Shown: one piece after another, positions 48,603 to 59,049 of the stretch
Numbering within the stretch: position 1 is the first letter of the stretch
Layout of the letters: the number at the start of each line of letters is the position of its first letter
Source of the DNA: Ottelia alismoides
Lineage: Eukaryota; Streptophyta; Magnoliopsida; Alismatales; Hydrocharitaceae
Direction of reading: 5' to 3'
NCBI GenBank assembly: GCA_037367405.1
Contig: JAZKJV010005536.1
Span: 682,001 to 746,000 of the forward strand
DNA length: 64,000 bases
Position numbers and translations under genes: made by a program
The notes under the pieces: generated by a model
Seen by the model: the letters and a program-made list of their open reading frames with translations, nothing else
Told to the model about the DNA's origin: nothing
The model's database searches: none

Positions 48603-50160
48603 TTTTCTAGTCCCTTAGCAAACACTTATTTGAAAAAGAAGTGAGAAAGAAGAAAGAAAAAGAAAAAGAGAAGAATGTACATGGATCAAGGTTGATTATT
48701 AAACTTGCCTTCATTAAATTGAGGTATGGAGCTCGATCAGATCTTTTGATTATTAATGTGTCGGAACCTTATATGGACTTAAGCCTAAAACTCAACAGCC
48801 TCTAAGTTCCACTAATCTCTAATCAAGACTCCTCAATGCTCCAGATCAGAACAAGTCATCAAACACAAACCCTGAAGACCATGAATCTTTCCTTGTCCTA
48901 TGAATGTGAGGTTTAAGCTCTCCACCTCAGAAATGGCAACTTGACAACCCTCCCCAACAAGGTAACTCTATGACCTCAATCTGGCCACTCTTTCCTCGAG
49001 GAGCGGGGTATTCCCTTCTAAGTTCAAGTTCAACCGGCTCAAGAAGAGGAGGAAGAAGAGAATGGACCATGGCCAGTGTAGCCATGTATCCTTGGGAGCT
49101 TGACCAGTGTAGCCAAGTCTCCCTGCTGCAAGCTACGTAAGGTGGAACATGAAACACAAGCTTTGCTTATTGCACTCTATATACATACTCCGGTGGGATT
49201 ATCATTTTCTCTCAGACCCACCACTTTTATGGAGTTATTATCATTTTTTTTCAAGTGCATCTATACAACGTGTACATGTGCAGCATACATACAAGGAGTT
49301 TTTCCTCTTGAGCCAGTAGACTATGCCTCTTTTGAAGCTTTATTGCAACCCACAACTCCCGTCGTTAGACCTCATGGCAACCAGACCAAGTTGAGACGCA
49401 CTTCCTTCACTAAAAGAAGAAGAGAGGTTCCGCCTAGAAGTACTACCCTCATATGCTACCCCAAGTTAAGGAAGAGTGCCTCCTCACCACCTCATCCGTA
49501 GAGAGCTCGGTGCAAAGTGCTGATGTCCAAGTAAAGACATTGTCCCTATGAGTCATGTGTTGTTGTTAAGTGCTCTACTTAGGCTCATTGAGATGACATG
49601 TGATCATAGCCTTGTGGACTCAAAGAATTAAGTCACCATGGACCTGAAAAGCCTTAAACCTAAGCCCTATAAGGTTCCTCTTAGAAATTAGGTGGATTAA
49701 GATCTTAATCAAGCTCCATTTCTCAATTTGATTCCAGGCTAGTTTAAATGTCAACTATCATCCAGAAAAACTATATACATATGTACAAAAGATGCTATTT
49801 ACACAAATTTTTACAAACATGCAAAATTTTTGAAAAATGTTTTGAAATCATGAATGGATGATGCATGAAGTGCAAGTTTTGCAAAAGGTATTTACACACA
49901 TTTTCACATGATTTTTGCAAACTTTTGATTTTCAAAACATTTCGGAAAAATTTTGTACTATATACATAATTTTGATAAGAAAATATTTACACAAGCTTTA
50001 CACAAAAGGTTTTTGAAATCATTTTTACAAAAATAATTTGTACACTAGCTATTTATGTGCAAATAAAAGAATGTTTATGTACATGAAAATTTTTTAATTT
50101 TTGTGATTTTTAGAGTTTTTAGCCATTTTATTTATTTACACACTCACACAAAGTACGAGT
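48603..50160 (-). other. Element C conserved noncoding 3' block and low-complexity region
   Basis: Region between hairpins and PPT. The part 48690-49720 is conserved with elements A and D (see 9986-11053). The part 49790-50100 is made of TTTTGAAA-like words as in A. The 133-codon plus-strand frame at 49100-49501 is antisense to the element and is not conserved, so it is not a gene. There is no envelope-like frame on the element's strand. Confidence 0.6.
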
Positions 50161-50197
50161 TATGGCTAAAGTATATATGAAATATATACACACCCCC

Positions 50198-50546
50198 CTA
50201 TACTTAGCTCGAACGATGTCCTCAGAGTCAAGAGCGATGAAGAAGACATAACTCGTGCTAGGTATAGAGAAGTGAAAAGGAAGGCTATATACAAAGACGA
50301 ATGAATGAATAGAAAGTCAAAAGGAACTTGTGTCTTCCCCCTATACTTAGGATCAAATAATCCTAAGTATAACAAGCTGTACATAAAAGGGAAACCGAGT
50401 GGAGAATATACAGGGTCTACCCCCCCTATACTTAGGGTAAAATATCCCTAAGTATAGGCAACAAAACAGGGGTAGACATAAACAAAAGGAAACTCAAAGG
50501 TCCTACATCCCCCCTATACTTAGGGTAAAGCACACCCTAAGTATAG
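50198..50546 (-). repeat. Element C array of four hairpins with PPT-like arms
   Basis: Stems at 50198-50220/50245-50267 (long, imperfect), 50342-50352/50361-50371, 50425-50437/50446-50458 (13 bp, perfect) and 50514-50525/50535-50546 (12 bp, perfect). On the minus strand each 3' arm ends CCTAAGTATAG followed by GGGG or more, as in the true PPT. The array begins about 130 bases after the integrase stop. Confidence 0.9.
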
Positions 50547-50677
50547 CATAATCAAAGGATGAATAAAGGGATGTGGGACTAAAGAATGTGATGATATGGA
50601 CATCTGGATCTATACAAGTCGGAAGATCAGTGAGAATCAGGCGTGAGATGCATTAGATGTGAGTCAAAGACCACATC

Positions 50678-52764
50678 TCACACAAAATGAATAGGGGCAA
50701 CATCAACGACCCGCGGCTCATGATCTAGAAATGGTTTGAGCCGCTGGCCGTTCACACGAAAGGTACTCTCAGAAGACAACTCGGATATATTAATGCTACC
50801 GTTGTCGTGTACCTTTATCACCAGGTAAGGTCCCTTCCACTTGCTCTGTAGCTTCCCTGAAAATAAACGAAGCCTCGCATCAAACAGCCATACTCTTTGT
50901 CCGGGCTCAAAATGCTTGTGGCTGATGTGAGAATCATGCCACTCCTTCACTCTCTCCTTATAATGTAGGCTGTTTGAGAAGGCGGTATCTCTCAACTCCT
51001 CCAGAGCTGCTAACTTTGCCCTCCTCTGGTCTCCTACACCATCTGGATCCATAAGTATCTCAGTGACTGCCTAAAGTGACCTGTGCCTCAGCTCAACAGG
51101 TAAATGGCACGGCTTGCCATACACGAGGCGAAAGGGAGATGTGCCCATTGGTGTCTTGAAAGACATTCGATATGCCCAAGAGATCGAGTCCAAAAGCTAT
51201 GACCAATCCTTTCGGCCAGGGCGGACGACTTTCTGCAATATAGTCTTGATCTCTCTGTTCGACACCTCGGCTAGACCATTCGTCTGTGGATGGTAAGGTG
51301 TAGCAATGCGATGGTCTATACCGAACTCGCTAGCAAGGGCCTTCACCTGGTCGTTGATGAAATGAGACCCCCCATATGAAATCAATACTCGAGGTACCCC
51401 GAACCGTGTGATTATGTGCTTCCTCAAAAATCTGCAAATTGTCCTCGCATCAGTAGCTCAGGCGGGGATAGCCTCAACCCAACGACTAACATAATCAACG
51501 GCCAACAGAATGTACTCAAATCCCTGACTCTTAGGGAATGGACCCATGAAATCGATGCCCCATGTGTCAAAAACCTCACAGAAGTGAATGGGCTGCATCG
51601 GCATCATATCACGCTGTCCACAAGTGCCCATCCTCTGACAGTCAGTACACCTCTTCATGAACTCATCAGAGTCCTTGAAGAGGGTAGGCCACCACAAGCC
51701 GGATTGGAGCACTTTCTGTGCTGTTCTCCTCCCAGAATGATGTCCTCCTGCCTCAAGCTTGTGGCAGTATGTCAGGACGCTATGGTGCTCCTCCTGAGGA
51801 ATGCACCTACGCCAGACGCTATCCCCTCCTTCATGGTAAAGGATGGGATCCTCCCAGTGGTAGGACTTGGCCTTCGCAAGGAAGGTCTCAAGCCTCTGCC
51901 TGGGCCAATCTTGTGGGACTTTCCCAGCAACGAGAAAGTTCACAATATCGGCATACCATGGGAGTGAGGCGATAGCAAGGATCGCCTCATCTAGGAAGGT
52001 CTCACAAATGGGATCAATCTGCTCGGACTCCTCTGGCTGCTCTAAACGGGAGAGATGATCCGCCACCACATTCTTGACTCCAGGCTTATCCTTGATCTCA
52101 ATGTCGAATTCCTGGAGTAGAAGGATCCATCTAGTCAATCTGGCCTTGGCATCCTTCTTCGCCATGAGGTATCGGATGGCAGTGTGATCAGTGTACAAGG
52201 TCACTCTAGATCCAATGATATAAGATCTGAACTTATCTAGGGCGAATACTACAGCTAGCATCTCCTTCTCTGTGACCGTATAATTCCGCTGGGCGGAATC
52301 CAATGTGCGGCTAGTGTAGTGGATAGCAAAGGGGACTCCATCCCTCCTCTGTCCCAGCACAACCCCCACGGCAAAATCGGAGGCATCCGTCATGATCTCG
52401 AATGGGAGAGACCAATCCGGTGGCTGGAGAACAGGAGCCTCAATAACACACTGCTTGAGAGTCTCAAAGGATAAAAGACACATGTCATCGACAAGGAACT
52501 CGATGTCTTTCATCAAGAGGTCAGTCAACGGTCGAGCAATCCTGCTGAAATCATGAATAAATCGTCGGTAGAAACCAACGTGCCCCAGGAATGACCGTAA
52601 CTGCCTCAAATTGGACGGCGGTGAGAGTTTTCTAATGACATCTACCTTGGCCGGATCAACCTCCATGCCCCTGTTGGAGATGATGTGGCCAAGCACCGTC
52701 CCTTAAGTCACCATGAAGTGACTCTTCTCCCAAGATAGCACCAAATGGACCTCTATACATCGCT
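50678..52764 (-). pseudogene. Element C RNase H and integrase, broken
   Basis: Follows reverse transcriptase after a one-base loss near 52765. RNase [39 protein letters not shown] and VADHLSR supply the expected acidic residues (about 52400-51990). Integrase: His-Cys zinc domain ([11 protein letters not shown]...CTDCQRMG, about 51750-51610), core with WGIDFMGPF (first Asp) and [14 protein letters not shown] (Glu). The second catalytic Asp is replaced by Tyr (LISYGGSHF). C-terminal domain FDARLRLFSGKLQSKWKGPY; the protein ends at 50678. Stops: TAA 52703-52705, TGA 51458-51460, TAG 51197-51199 and TAG 51071-51073. RNase H removes template RNA, and integrase inserts the DNA copy; neither would be made intact from this copy. 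Confidence 0.93.
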
Positions 52765-53778
52765 GAGTACTCGGTCTAGGCAGTCAAGACAGGAGTCGAA
52801 TCCGTCGCCGTAAACCGAGAAATCATCCAAGAAGACCTCCAAACACTCCCCTACCATGTCCGAAAAGATCGACAACATGCATCTCTGAAATGTCGCAGGG
52901 GCATGGCATAGCCCGAATGGCATGCGTCGGAAGGCGTATGTGCCGAAGGGACAGGTAAAGGTGGTCTTCTCCTGCTCCTCAGGAGCGATGGCCACCTGGT
53001 TGTAGCCCGAGTACCCATCCAGAAAACAATAATGGCTCTTCCCTGCCAGTCTCTCAATGATCTGGTAAATAAAAGGCAGGGGGAAATGATCCTTCTTGGT
53101 GGCCTGGTTGAGTCTCCTGTAGTCAACGCAGACCCGCCAAGAAGTGGGTACTCGTGTAGCAATCTCCTCTCCCGACTCACTGATCACAGTCGTGATGCCC
53201 GTTTTCTTGGGCACCACATGCAAGGGGCTGACCCACTTGGAGTCGGAAATGGGATAAATAAAATCTGCGCTCCACCATTTTGAGATTTCCTTCATAACAA
53301 CCTCTCTCAGATTGGGGTTCAACCGCCGCTGGAACTCACGCGACGGCTTCGCCCCATCCTTGAGATAGATATGGTGGGAGCAACGTGATGGACTAATCCC
53401 ATGGAGATCTGCTACGCTCCATCCGATTGCCTTGCGGTTCTTTTCAAGAACTCCCATCAAATGGGATTCTTGCTCTCCAGTCAGATCGGCGGAGATGATG
53501 ACTGGGTACATCTCAGGCTCGCCCGCAAGGAATCGATACTTCAGCAAAGTAGGGAGCGGCTTCAGCTCTGGACAGCTGGGTGCTGGTGGATCTGGCCTCT
53601 GAAGTGTCTCTGTGTATGCTGCCAAATCTGTATGGGAGAACTGAAACTCTCTCTCAATCTCAGGAACTGGAGAAGGCTGCTCTGACTGACTGTCTCTGCT
53701 AGGCTCGGCATCTACCTCCTCCTCAGCTGTAGCTCTGTGGAGCTCAGGTCTGGCATGTAATCCTTGCAATCTGCCCAA
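52765..53778 (-). pseudogene. Element C reverse transcriptase
   Basis: A nearly intact domain that copies element RNA into DNA. On the minus strand: substrate and palm motifs WRVCVDYRRLNQATKKDHF, the Athila-like RLAGKSHYCFLDGYSGYNQ, TFTCPFGTYAFRRMPFGLC, and the catalytic box VFLDDFSVYG with both Asp residues. The open stretch runs from about 53778 to 52753, but its first residues are out of frame with the protease ORF. Comparison with element B, where the linker reads through, puts a net -1 shift between about 53760 and 53720. At the end, one base is missing near 52765, which stops the frame (DRVLSDV*) before RNase H. This domain gives the best evidence for the Athila lineage. Confidence 0.95.
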
Positions 53779-55559
53779 TCAGACTCTGAATCCGAGGGAT
53801 CTGTATCAACAAAGGTGGCATCAGCACCACCGTCACACAAGGTGGCCTCAGTACCACCATCCTCACTAAGCTCCGTGTCACGGTCGAGAACCTGCTCTGC
53901 TGCCTCTATGGTATCCTGAACCAGGGCTGTGCTCTCCAGGCTCTCCTCTACTATCATCTCTGCATCAGTGGTGTCTGAAAATGAGAGGATGGCCTGTGCT
54001 GCTGGGTCTGCCCATATTGCCTCATCGTCTGTGATCACAAAGTCGCAGTCCTGGTGGATGTCTAGCCCAACATCTATCAGCTGCTCTACATCTGAAGTCG
54101 TCTCTGAGCATGATCTGTCTCTGACTCTGTAGTCCTCGACCGTCTCTATTTGTACACTCTCGCCCTCGACGCGAAAGTATACCTTCCTGCTATCATGGTC
54201 AGTCGCCGCCTTGGCTGTGGCCAAGAACGGACGACCGAGAATGATGGGGGTATCGGTCACTGAATCAGGGATCTCCATGTCCAACACTATGAAGTCCACG
54301 GGGAATTGCAGGCCCTGAATAGTGACGACAACGTCTCGCAACAACCCCTTCGGCCTCTTGACAGATCGATCAGCAAACTGAAGGACTGTCATGCTCTGTC
54401 TAAAAGGGCCCAACTCGAAGCGGTCGAGAAGGGCTGCCGGAAGGAGGTTGATAGACGATCCGCTATCTAATAGAGTCTGGTCGAACCTCTGCTCTCTAAT
54501 ATGACATCTGACATATGGGGCTCCTGAATCTGGCCTCTTGGCCGGCAGATGGTTCTGAATCGCGAAGCACGTGGCTTTTGTCAGCACATGGATCTCTGAG
54601 TGGTGGTTCCTCCTCCTTCTCCTGACTGTAGTCCTGTCTCTCAATGAACGCTGAAGAAGGGGGATGTGCTGCAAAGCCTCCTGAAGAGTCAGCTGGATAT
54701 GGAAACGATCAATCATGCTCTGGCTGAACTCCTCCTGCTCTCTCTTTTTTGGATCTTTTTCTTTTTTCTTCCCCTTCCCCATCTGAAGGGCTCTAGGGAA
54801 GGGGATAACTGGGTCCTTCTCAGACGAAGGACTAGGAAAAGGTCTAGACGGCTCGACGGCCGGATCCGCACATACATCAAGCACCACAGTGGGACCAGAA
54901 AAAATCAAACCTTTTCCTTTATTCACAACATGGTTCCGAGATACATCAGAATGAGGAAAAACTACAGCTCTCTCAGAATGAACTCTGGTGGTCTCAGTAC
55001 CACCACTGGATGGCTCAACTGGATGTCTCGCGGCCTCAGTACCGCGCTCTGGCTCGGCATCATGAGTGGCCTCAGTACCACCTCCTCGAACTGGTGAAAT
55101 GGCGGCCTCAGCACCGCCTGTGGAATCAGCATCCTTGGTGGCCTCAGTACCGCCATCATCAACATGAGTGGCCTCAGTACCGCTCTCTTGCTCCTCATCT
55201 GGCGCCCTAGGTGTGTCCTCGTGATGTCGCTCAGACGAGGTGCCGCTGCCGGCTGGTGTCCTACCGCTCCTAAGTGTGACAAAATCAGCATCAAAAAGGT
55301 CTGCAGACATATCATCAAATGGATCACTAGGAGTGGCATGCTCAGTGTAAGCTACCTGCTCAGACTTCCGCTTCAAGTTGTTGGGATTCGGCTCGATCTG
55401 GGCAGGGATGATGGCCTTCCCTCTCACAATGTCCAGCATCTCCTGGCAGAACTCGTCCATCTCCCGTCTGAAAGTAGCCTGTTGTTCCGTGAGGAGGCGG
55501 GCTATGTCGTCCAAGGCGGGGCTCTCGTATGGTGGACCATGGGAGCCCGACGGGTAGCC
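53712..55559 (-). pseudogene. Element C Gag-protease linker and aspartic protease
   Basis: The longest open stretch in the window: 600 codons ending at 53712. It begins with a helical segment (LLTEQQATFRREMDEFCQEM), then IPAQIEPNPNNLKRKSEQV and VTLRSGR, and an acidic linker with repeated GGTEAT motifs (about 55150-54990). Next comes a protease lead-in (QLTLQEALQHI, RRRRRNHHSEIHVLT), the intact retropepsin active site LLDSGSSINLLP near 54475-54440, KRPKGLLRDVVVTIQG, and IILGRPFLATAKA near 54250-54210. A second acidic tail has GGTEAT/GGADAT again near 53850-53810. The protease matures the Gag-Pol polyprotein. The active site looks functional, unlike those of A and B. Confidence 0.92.
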
Positions 55560-57542
55560 TCTCTGGTAGTGAGGCTGCTAGAACTGGTGCTGCTGCTGGT
55601 GAGAGGGGTAAGTGGAAGGATGCTGCTGCTGGTGACGCTGCTGCTCACACCTCCAAGACTGTCCCTGCTGATAGGGACAAGGAACGAAGGATGACTGTTG
55701 CTGCTGCTGTGAAGGGTAGACTGGGGGCTGCTGCTGAGGCTGGTGATCTCTCTGCTGACTGTACTGGCCTCCCTGACCAGATGGCTGCTGCTGGGGTTGG
55801 GCACCTCCGTTCCCCCACCTGAATTCGGGATGGTCTCGTCGGATTCCAGGCTGAGGGAGGTCATACCAAATCCCGTTGACATCCATCAACGGCTCTGCAT
55901 CGTACTGGGCTGGCGGGAGTACTGCCAGAGGCTGATCAGGCCGGTATACCACCATCTGCAAGTCTGGAGAGTGTGGTGACTGGTAGGTGGGCTGCGGCTG
56001 CTGGTACGGCTCCGCCTGTACAAGGTGAACCTGTCTAGGCAGCTGGTGTGAGCTGGAGCGCTGGGAAGAGCTGCTGCTGCTGCCGTGATCGCCTCGCGAC
56101 TGAAGACGGGGCTTTGAAGCCGTCTGTGCCTCCTAGAGACACATGAGCTGGGTCTTCATGTCGCTCAGAGTTTGTGCCATCTGCTCCATCTGAGTGATGC
56201 TCTGGCACTGCTTCTTCTCAATCAGCTCCATCCGATCCAACTTCTCACTAATGATACCCATATCCACAGCGGATGACTCTGTCTGTGCTGCTGCTATTGC
56301 GGATGAACTGGATGGATCGGCGTCGACCCGTGCTATCCTCTGGTACTACACGGGTCCTGGCTGTTGCTGGGGTCTGCCCTGAGTGTACAACCTGGTCTGG
56401 GACATCACCATATAGTTCTCGGCCATCTCCTCGTAGATGGCCCAGACCTGGTCGTGATCCTTGGCGAGGTAAGACTCGCCACAAGAAGCGTTCACCAAGC
56501 CCTGGAGCTCTGGTGTCAGCCCGCTGAAGAAGCTCTGCACAAGGTTAGGCTTTGATATGTTGTGGTGCGGGCATCGATCAGTCAGCTCTCTAAACCTCTC
56601 CCATGCCTCATGGAACTGCTCGTTGGGGAGCATGGAGAAGTTGCTGATGAGGGCTCTCGCTGCATTGGTCCGCCCGAGTGGATAGTACATGTGTAAGTAC
56701 TCGGTGCGGAGCAACTCTCAAGTGTAAACAAACTTCCCCAAGTGCTTCAGCCAGGTGGCTGCTCTGTCTGCCAAGGAAAATGGGAAGGCGATCATCTGAA
56801 TCATATCCTGGTCCACCTGACGATTGTGGACAGTACTGCAGATCATGAGGAACTCCTGGAGGTGGAGATGGGGCTCCTCAGTGGCGAGCCCGTGGAAGCG
56901 GGGGAGTAACTGCAAGGTGTTCGGGGGGAACTTGAAGTCCCCCATGATAGCTGGAAGTACGACCCAGTGGTGCATCAACGTCGATCCGGGGTTGTGCAAC
57001 TCTCGCATCGGTCTCGGTGGTCCTCCTACCGCGACTGCGGCGGCTGCTGCCGCTGCGGCGGCTGTTGTGGCTGCTGCTGCGGCTGCTGCATCTGCATCAT
57101 CCGGGATCCTCGGCCCGTCTCTCCTCTGATCTCTCTCTGCTCGCATCTGCTCCATCTCTCTCCTCACATCAAGCATGAATGCTCCCTGATCCCTCAACTG
57201 CTGTTGAACGGTCTCGAGGGAGGCGATCAGGGTGGAGTTGATCGCGCCCTGGTCCAACACAAAGTGCTCAGGCTGTGGACCTCGGGAGCGATCCTCTGAA
57301 CTGCCGGCCATGGCGTCTGCAAAATCAAGTGAGCCGAACTCAGGTGCTGATAAATCTGCCAATCTCTCCTTTGGCTCATGTCTCTCAGAACCGAAAGAAA
57401 GGGGGTCGAGGGGGAACAGGGCGGAATCATACTCGGGCTCGAGAAGCTAGTCTCGGCTCTCACGAGCCAACCTAGATGAACGGGTAGACGCGCCTGAAAG
57501 CGGTGCAGCCAGAGGCTGCCTAAGAGATCGTCTACCCATCAT
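55560..57542 (-). pseudogene. Element C gag, broken by stops
   Basis: The particle shell protein, in one frame with the protease below it. ATG at 57542 (MMGRRSLRQP) is chosen by its match to element B's start; it lies after a non-coding leader. Domains: N-terminal region with ELHNPGSTLMHHW; capsid-type domain (about 56900-56450) with FHGLATEEPHLHLQEFLMIC, AATWLKHLGKF, YLHMYYPLGRTNAARALI and EQFHEAWERFRELTDRCPHH; coiled segment (MGIISEKLDRMELIEKKQCQ); Gln-rich C-terminal part. No CCHC knuckle is present. Stops: 57447-57449, 56718-56720, 56346-56348, 56133-56135 and 55578-55580, mostly explained by TGG or CAG changes. A poly-Ala run (57015-57095) is absent from B. Confidence 0.92.
57015..57095 (-). 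repeat. GCN (poly-alanine) expansion in element C gag
   Basis: Imperfect run of GCN codons coding mainly Ala (AAAAAAATTAAAAAAAAA) between the N-terminal region and the capsid domain. The matching place in element B is short and Gly-rich. Confidence 0.8.
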
Positions 57543-59028
57543 CGTGATCTGGCAAGAAAGGCGGTTGGGATCTGGAGAAACTATGATCAGAATACAAACC
57601 CCTCAGTTCACCAACACAATGCGAGCTGAAGACCGTAAAGGCTCGGTCGGATTATCTTGTCAAATTTTATTTTGGTGAACAAATAATCTATCAGAGCGAT
57701 TACGTGACCTGTTGGGATACCCAATGCTACCCCAACCGACTGGCCCGCATGAATGAGTCGGTAATCAGTCGGGAATAGCACCGGAGGGCTCTACCTAGTG
57801 AACGGGTCACTCTCTCGCACAAGCAAACCAAGCAATGAGGGGGTTGCTCTCCCCAAGACAGATTTTTAGGTCAAGTGTCTTTTAGGGTCAATAGTTTTAG
57901 CAGTCCCAATTTTATGGTTTTTCTTTTTAATATTTTTCAATAAAAACAAAAGGCCTAACGAATTTTTCGGTTCTCCTGGTTATTTAGTCAAAAACAAGGG
58001 GGAGAAGACGAAAAAGCCGATGCGCGATGAAATCAATGATGCATGCAGAGATATAAATGCGTACCTGTCTCCAGCACTCTACATGCAAGTGATCCGCGCA
58101 GAAATATAAAGACTGAAAGTAAACTACCTATATGGTGCAGCGGTGAAAACCGAGTCCTAAACAGGCAATTCTACTCGAAGAAACGTCTAACTGGTCACCG
58201 ATCCTTCAAGCCAAAGGTCCGGTCTCGGTCTACCCCTCCTCCTCCCGACACATCGGGTTCAGGAGCAGCGCTTAGCAGGGCAGGCTACGGCACGTAGGCT
58301 ACGAAGGGGATGAGTCAGTTATTTTTATTAGTGAGTTATTAGTAGGTCCAATTAATCACACTATAGGAACATGCAATCAATTAAGTGTGGGGATCCTACT
58401 AATTACGGCACAGTCAAGTAGAAAATCCTAAGTCTAGGGGCTCAAGAAAAACCGCGTAAAACCGTAAAAAGCAGCGAAGAAAACCAAAAACTGCGAAAAG
58501 CCGCGAAAAACCTAAGGGTCCCCCGAGCACACCGGTGCTCGGCGAAACAGACCCGCTAGTCAAGCCAAGTCCACAGTCTGAGTCTGTCCCCGTTTTATTA
58601 CAATAATCAAATAAAATAGAAATAAAGTCTAAACTAATCCTACTCTAATTCCTCTCCCACTCAACCTCTCTCTCACGCTCTCCTGCGGCTCCGTACAGAA
58701 GGGAGCCGCCTCCGAGTCTCGCGGTTGCGCCGGCTTCTCGAAAGCTGCCGCCTCGGTCCTCGAGCCCTCGCAAGAAAGAAACAAGTGGTCAGACCAATAA
58801 AATAATCAAATAATAGCAGAAAATATGAACAAGGGTATATGTGTAGAAATGTCAAATAAAATAAACAAACAAAAATCAAACAAAAACAAAAATAACAGAA
58901 AATAAAATAAAAAAATAAAGCAAAAATAAATGAAAAACAAAAAGCCACGAAAAGCCGCGGACTTAGAAAGAGCCGCGGAAAGCCGCGAAAAGGAAAATGA
59001 AAATAAAAAGAAAACTACTAAGTCGTGC
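57543..59028 (-). other. Element C 5' leader
   Basis: Untranslated region between PBS and gag. The part at 57600-57720 is conserved with element B's leader near 41690-41800. The part 58640-58960 is A-rich on the plus strand with no conserved frame. Short frames here (58043-58297, 58673-58948) are not supported as genes. Confidence 0.65.
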
Positions 59029-59046
59029 TCCCTGGCAACGGCGCCA
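59029..59046 (-). promoter_or_regulatory. Element C primer-binding site (tRNA-Asp)
   Basis: On the minus strand TGGCGCCGTTGCCAGGGA lies three bases inside the 5' LTR. The first 13 bases match the plant tRNA-Asp complement exactly. Confidence 0.92.
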
Positions 59047-59049
59047 TTC

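Noticed and set aside
49100..49501. 133-codon plus-strand frame in element C's 3' region
   Set aside because: Antisense to the element and broken in the matching regions of A and D.
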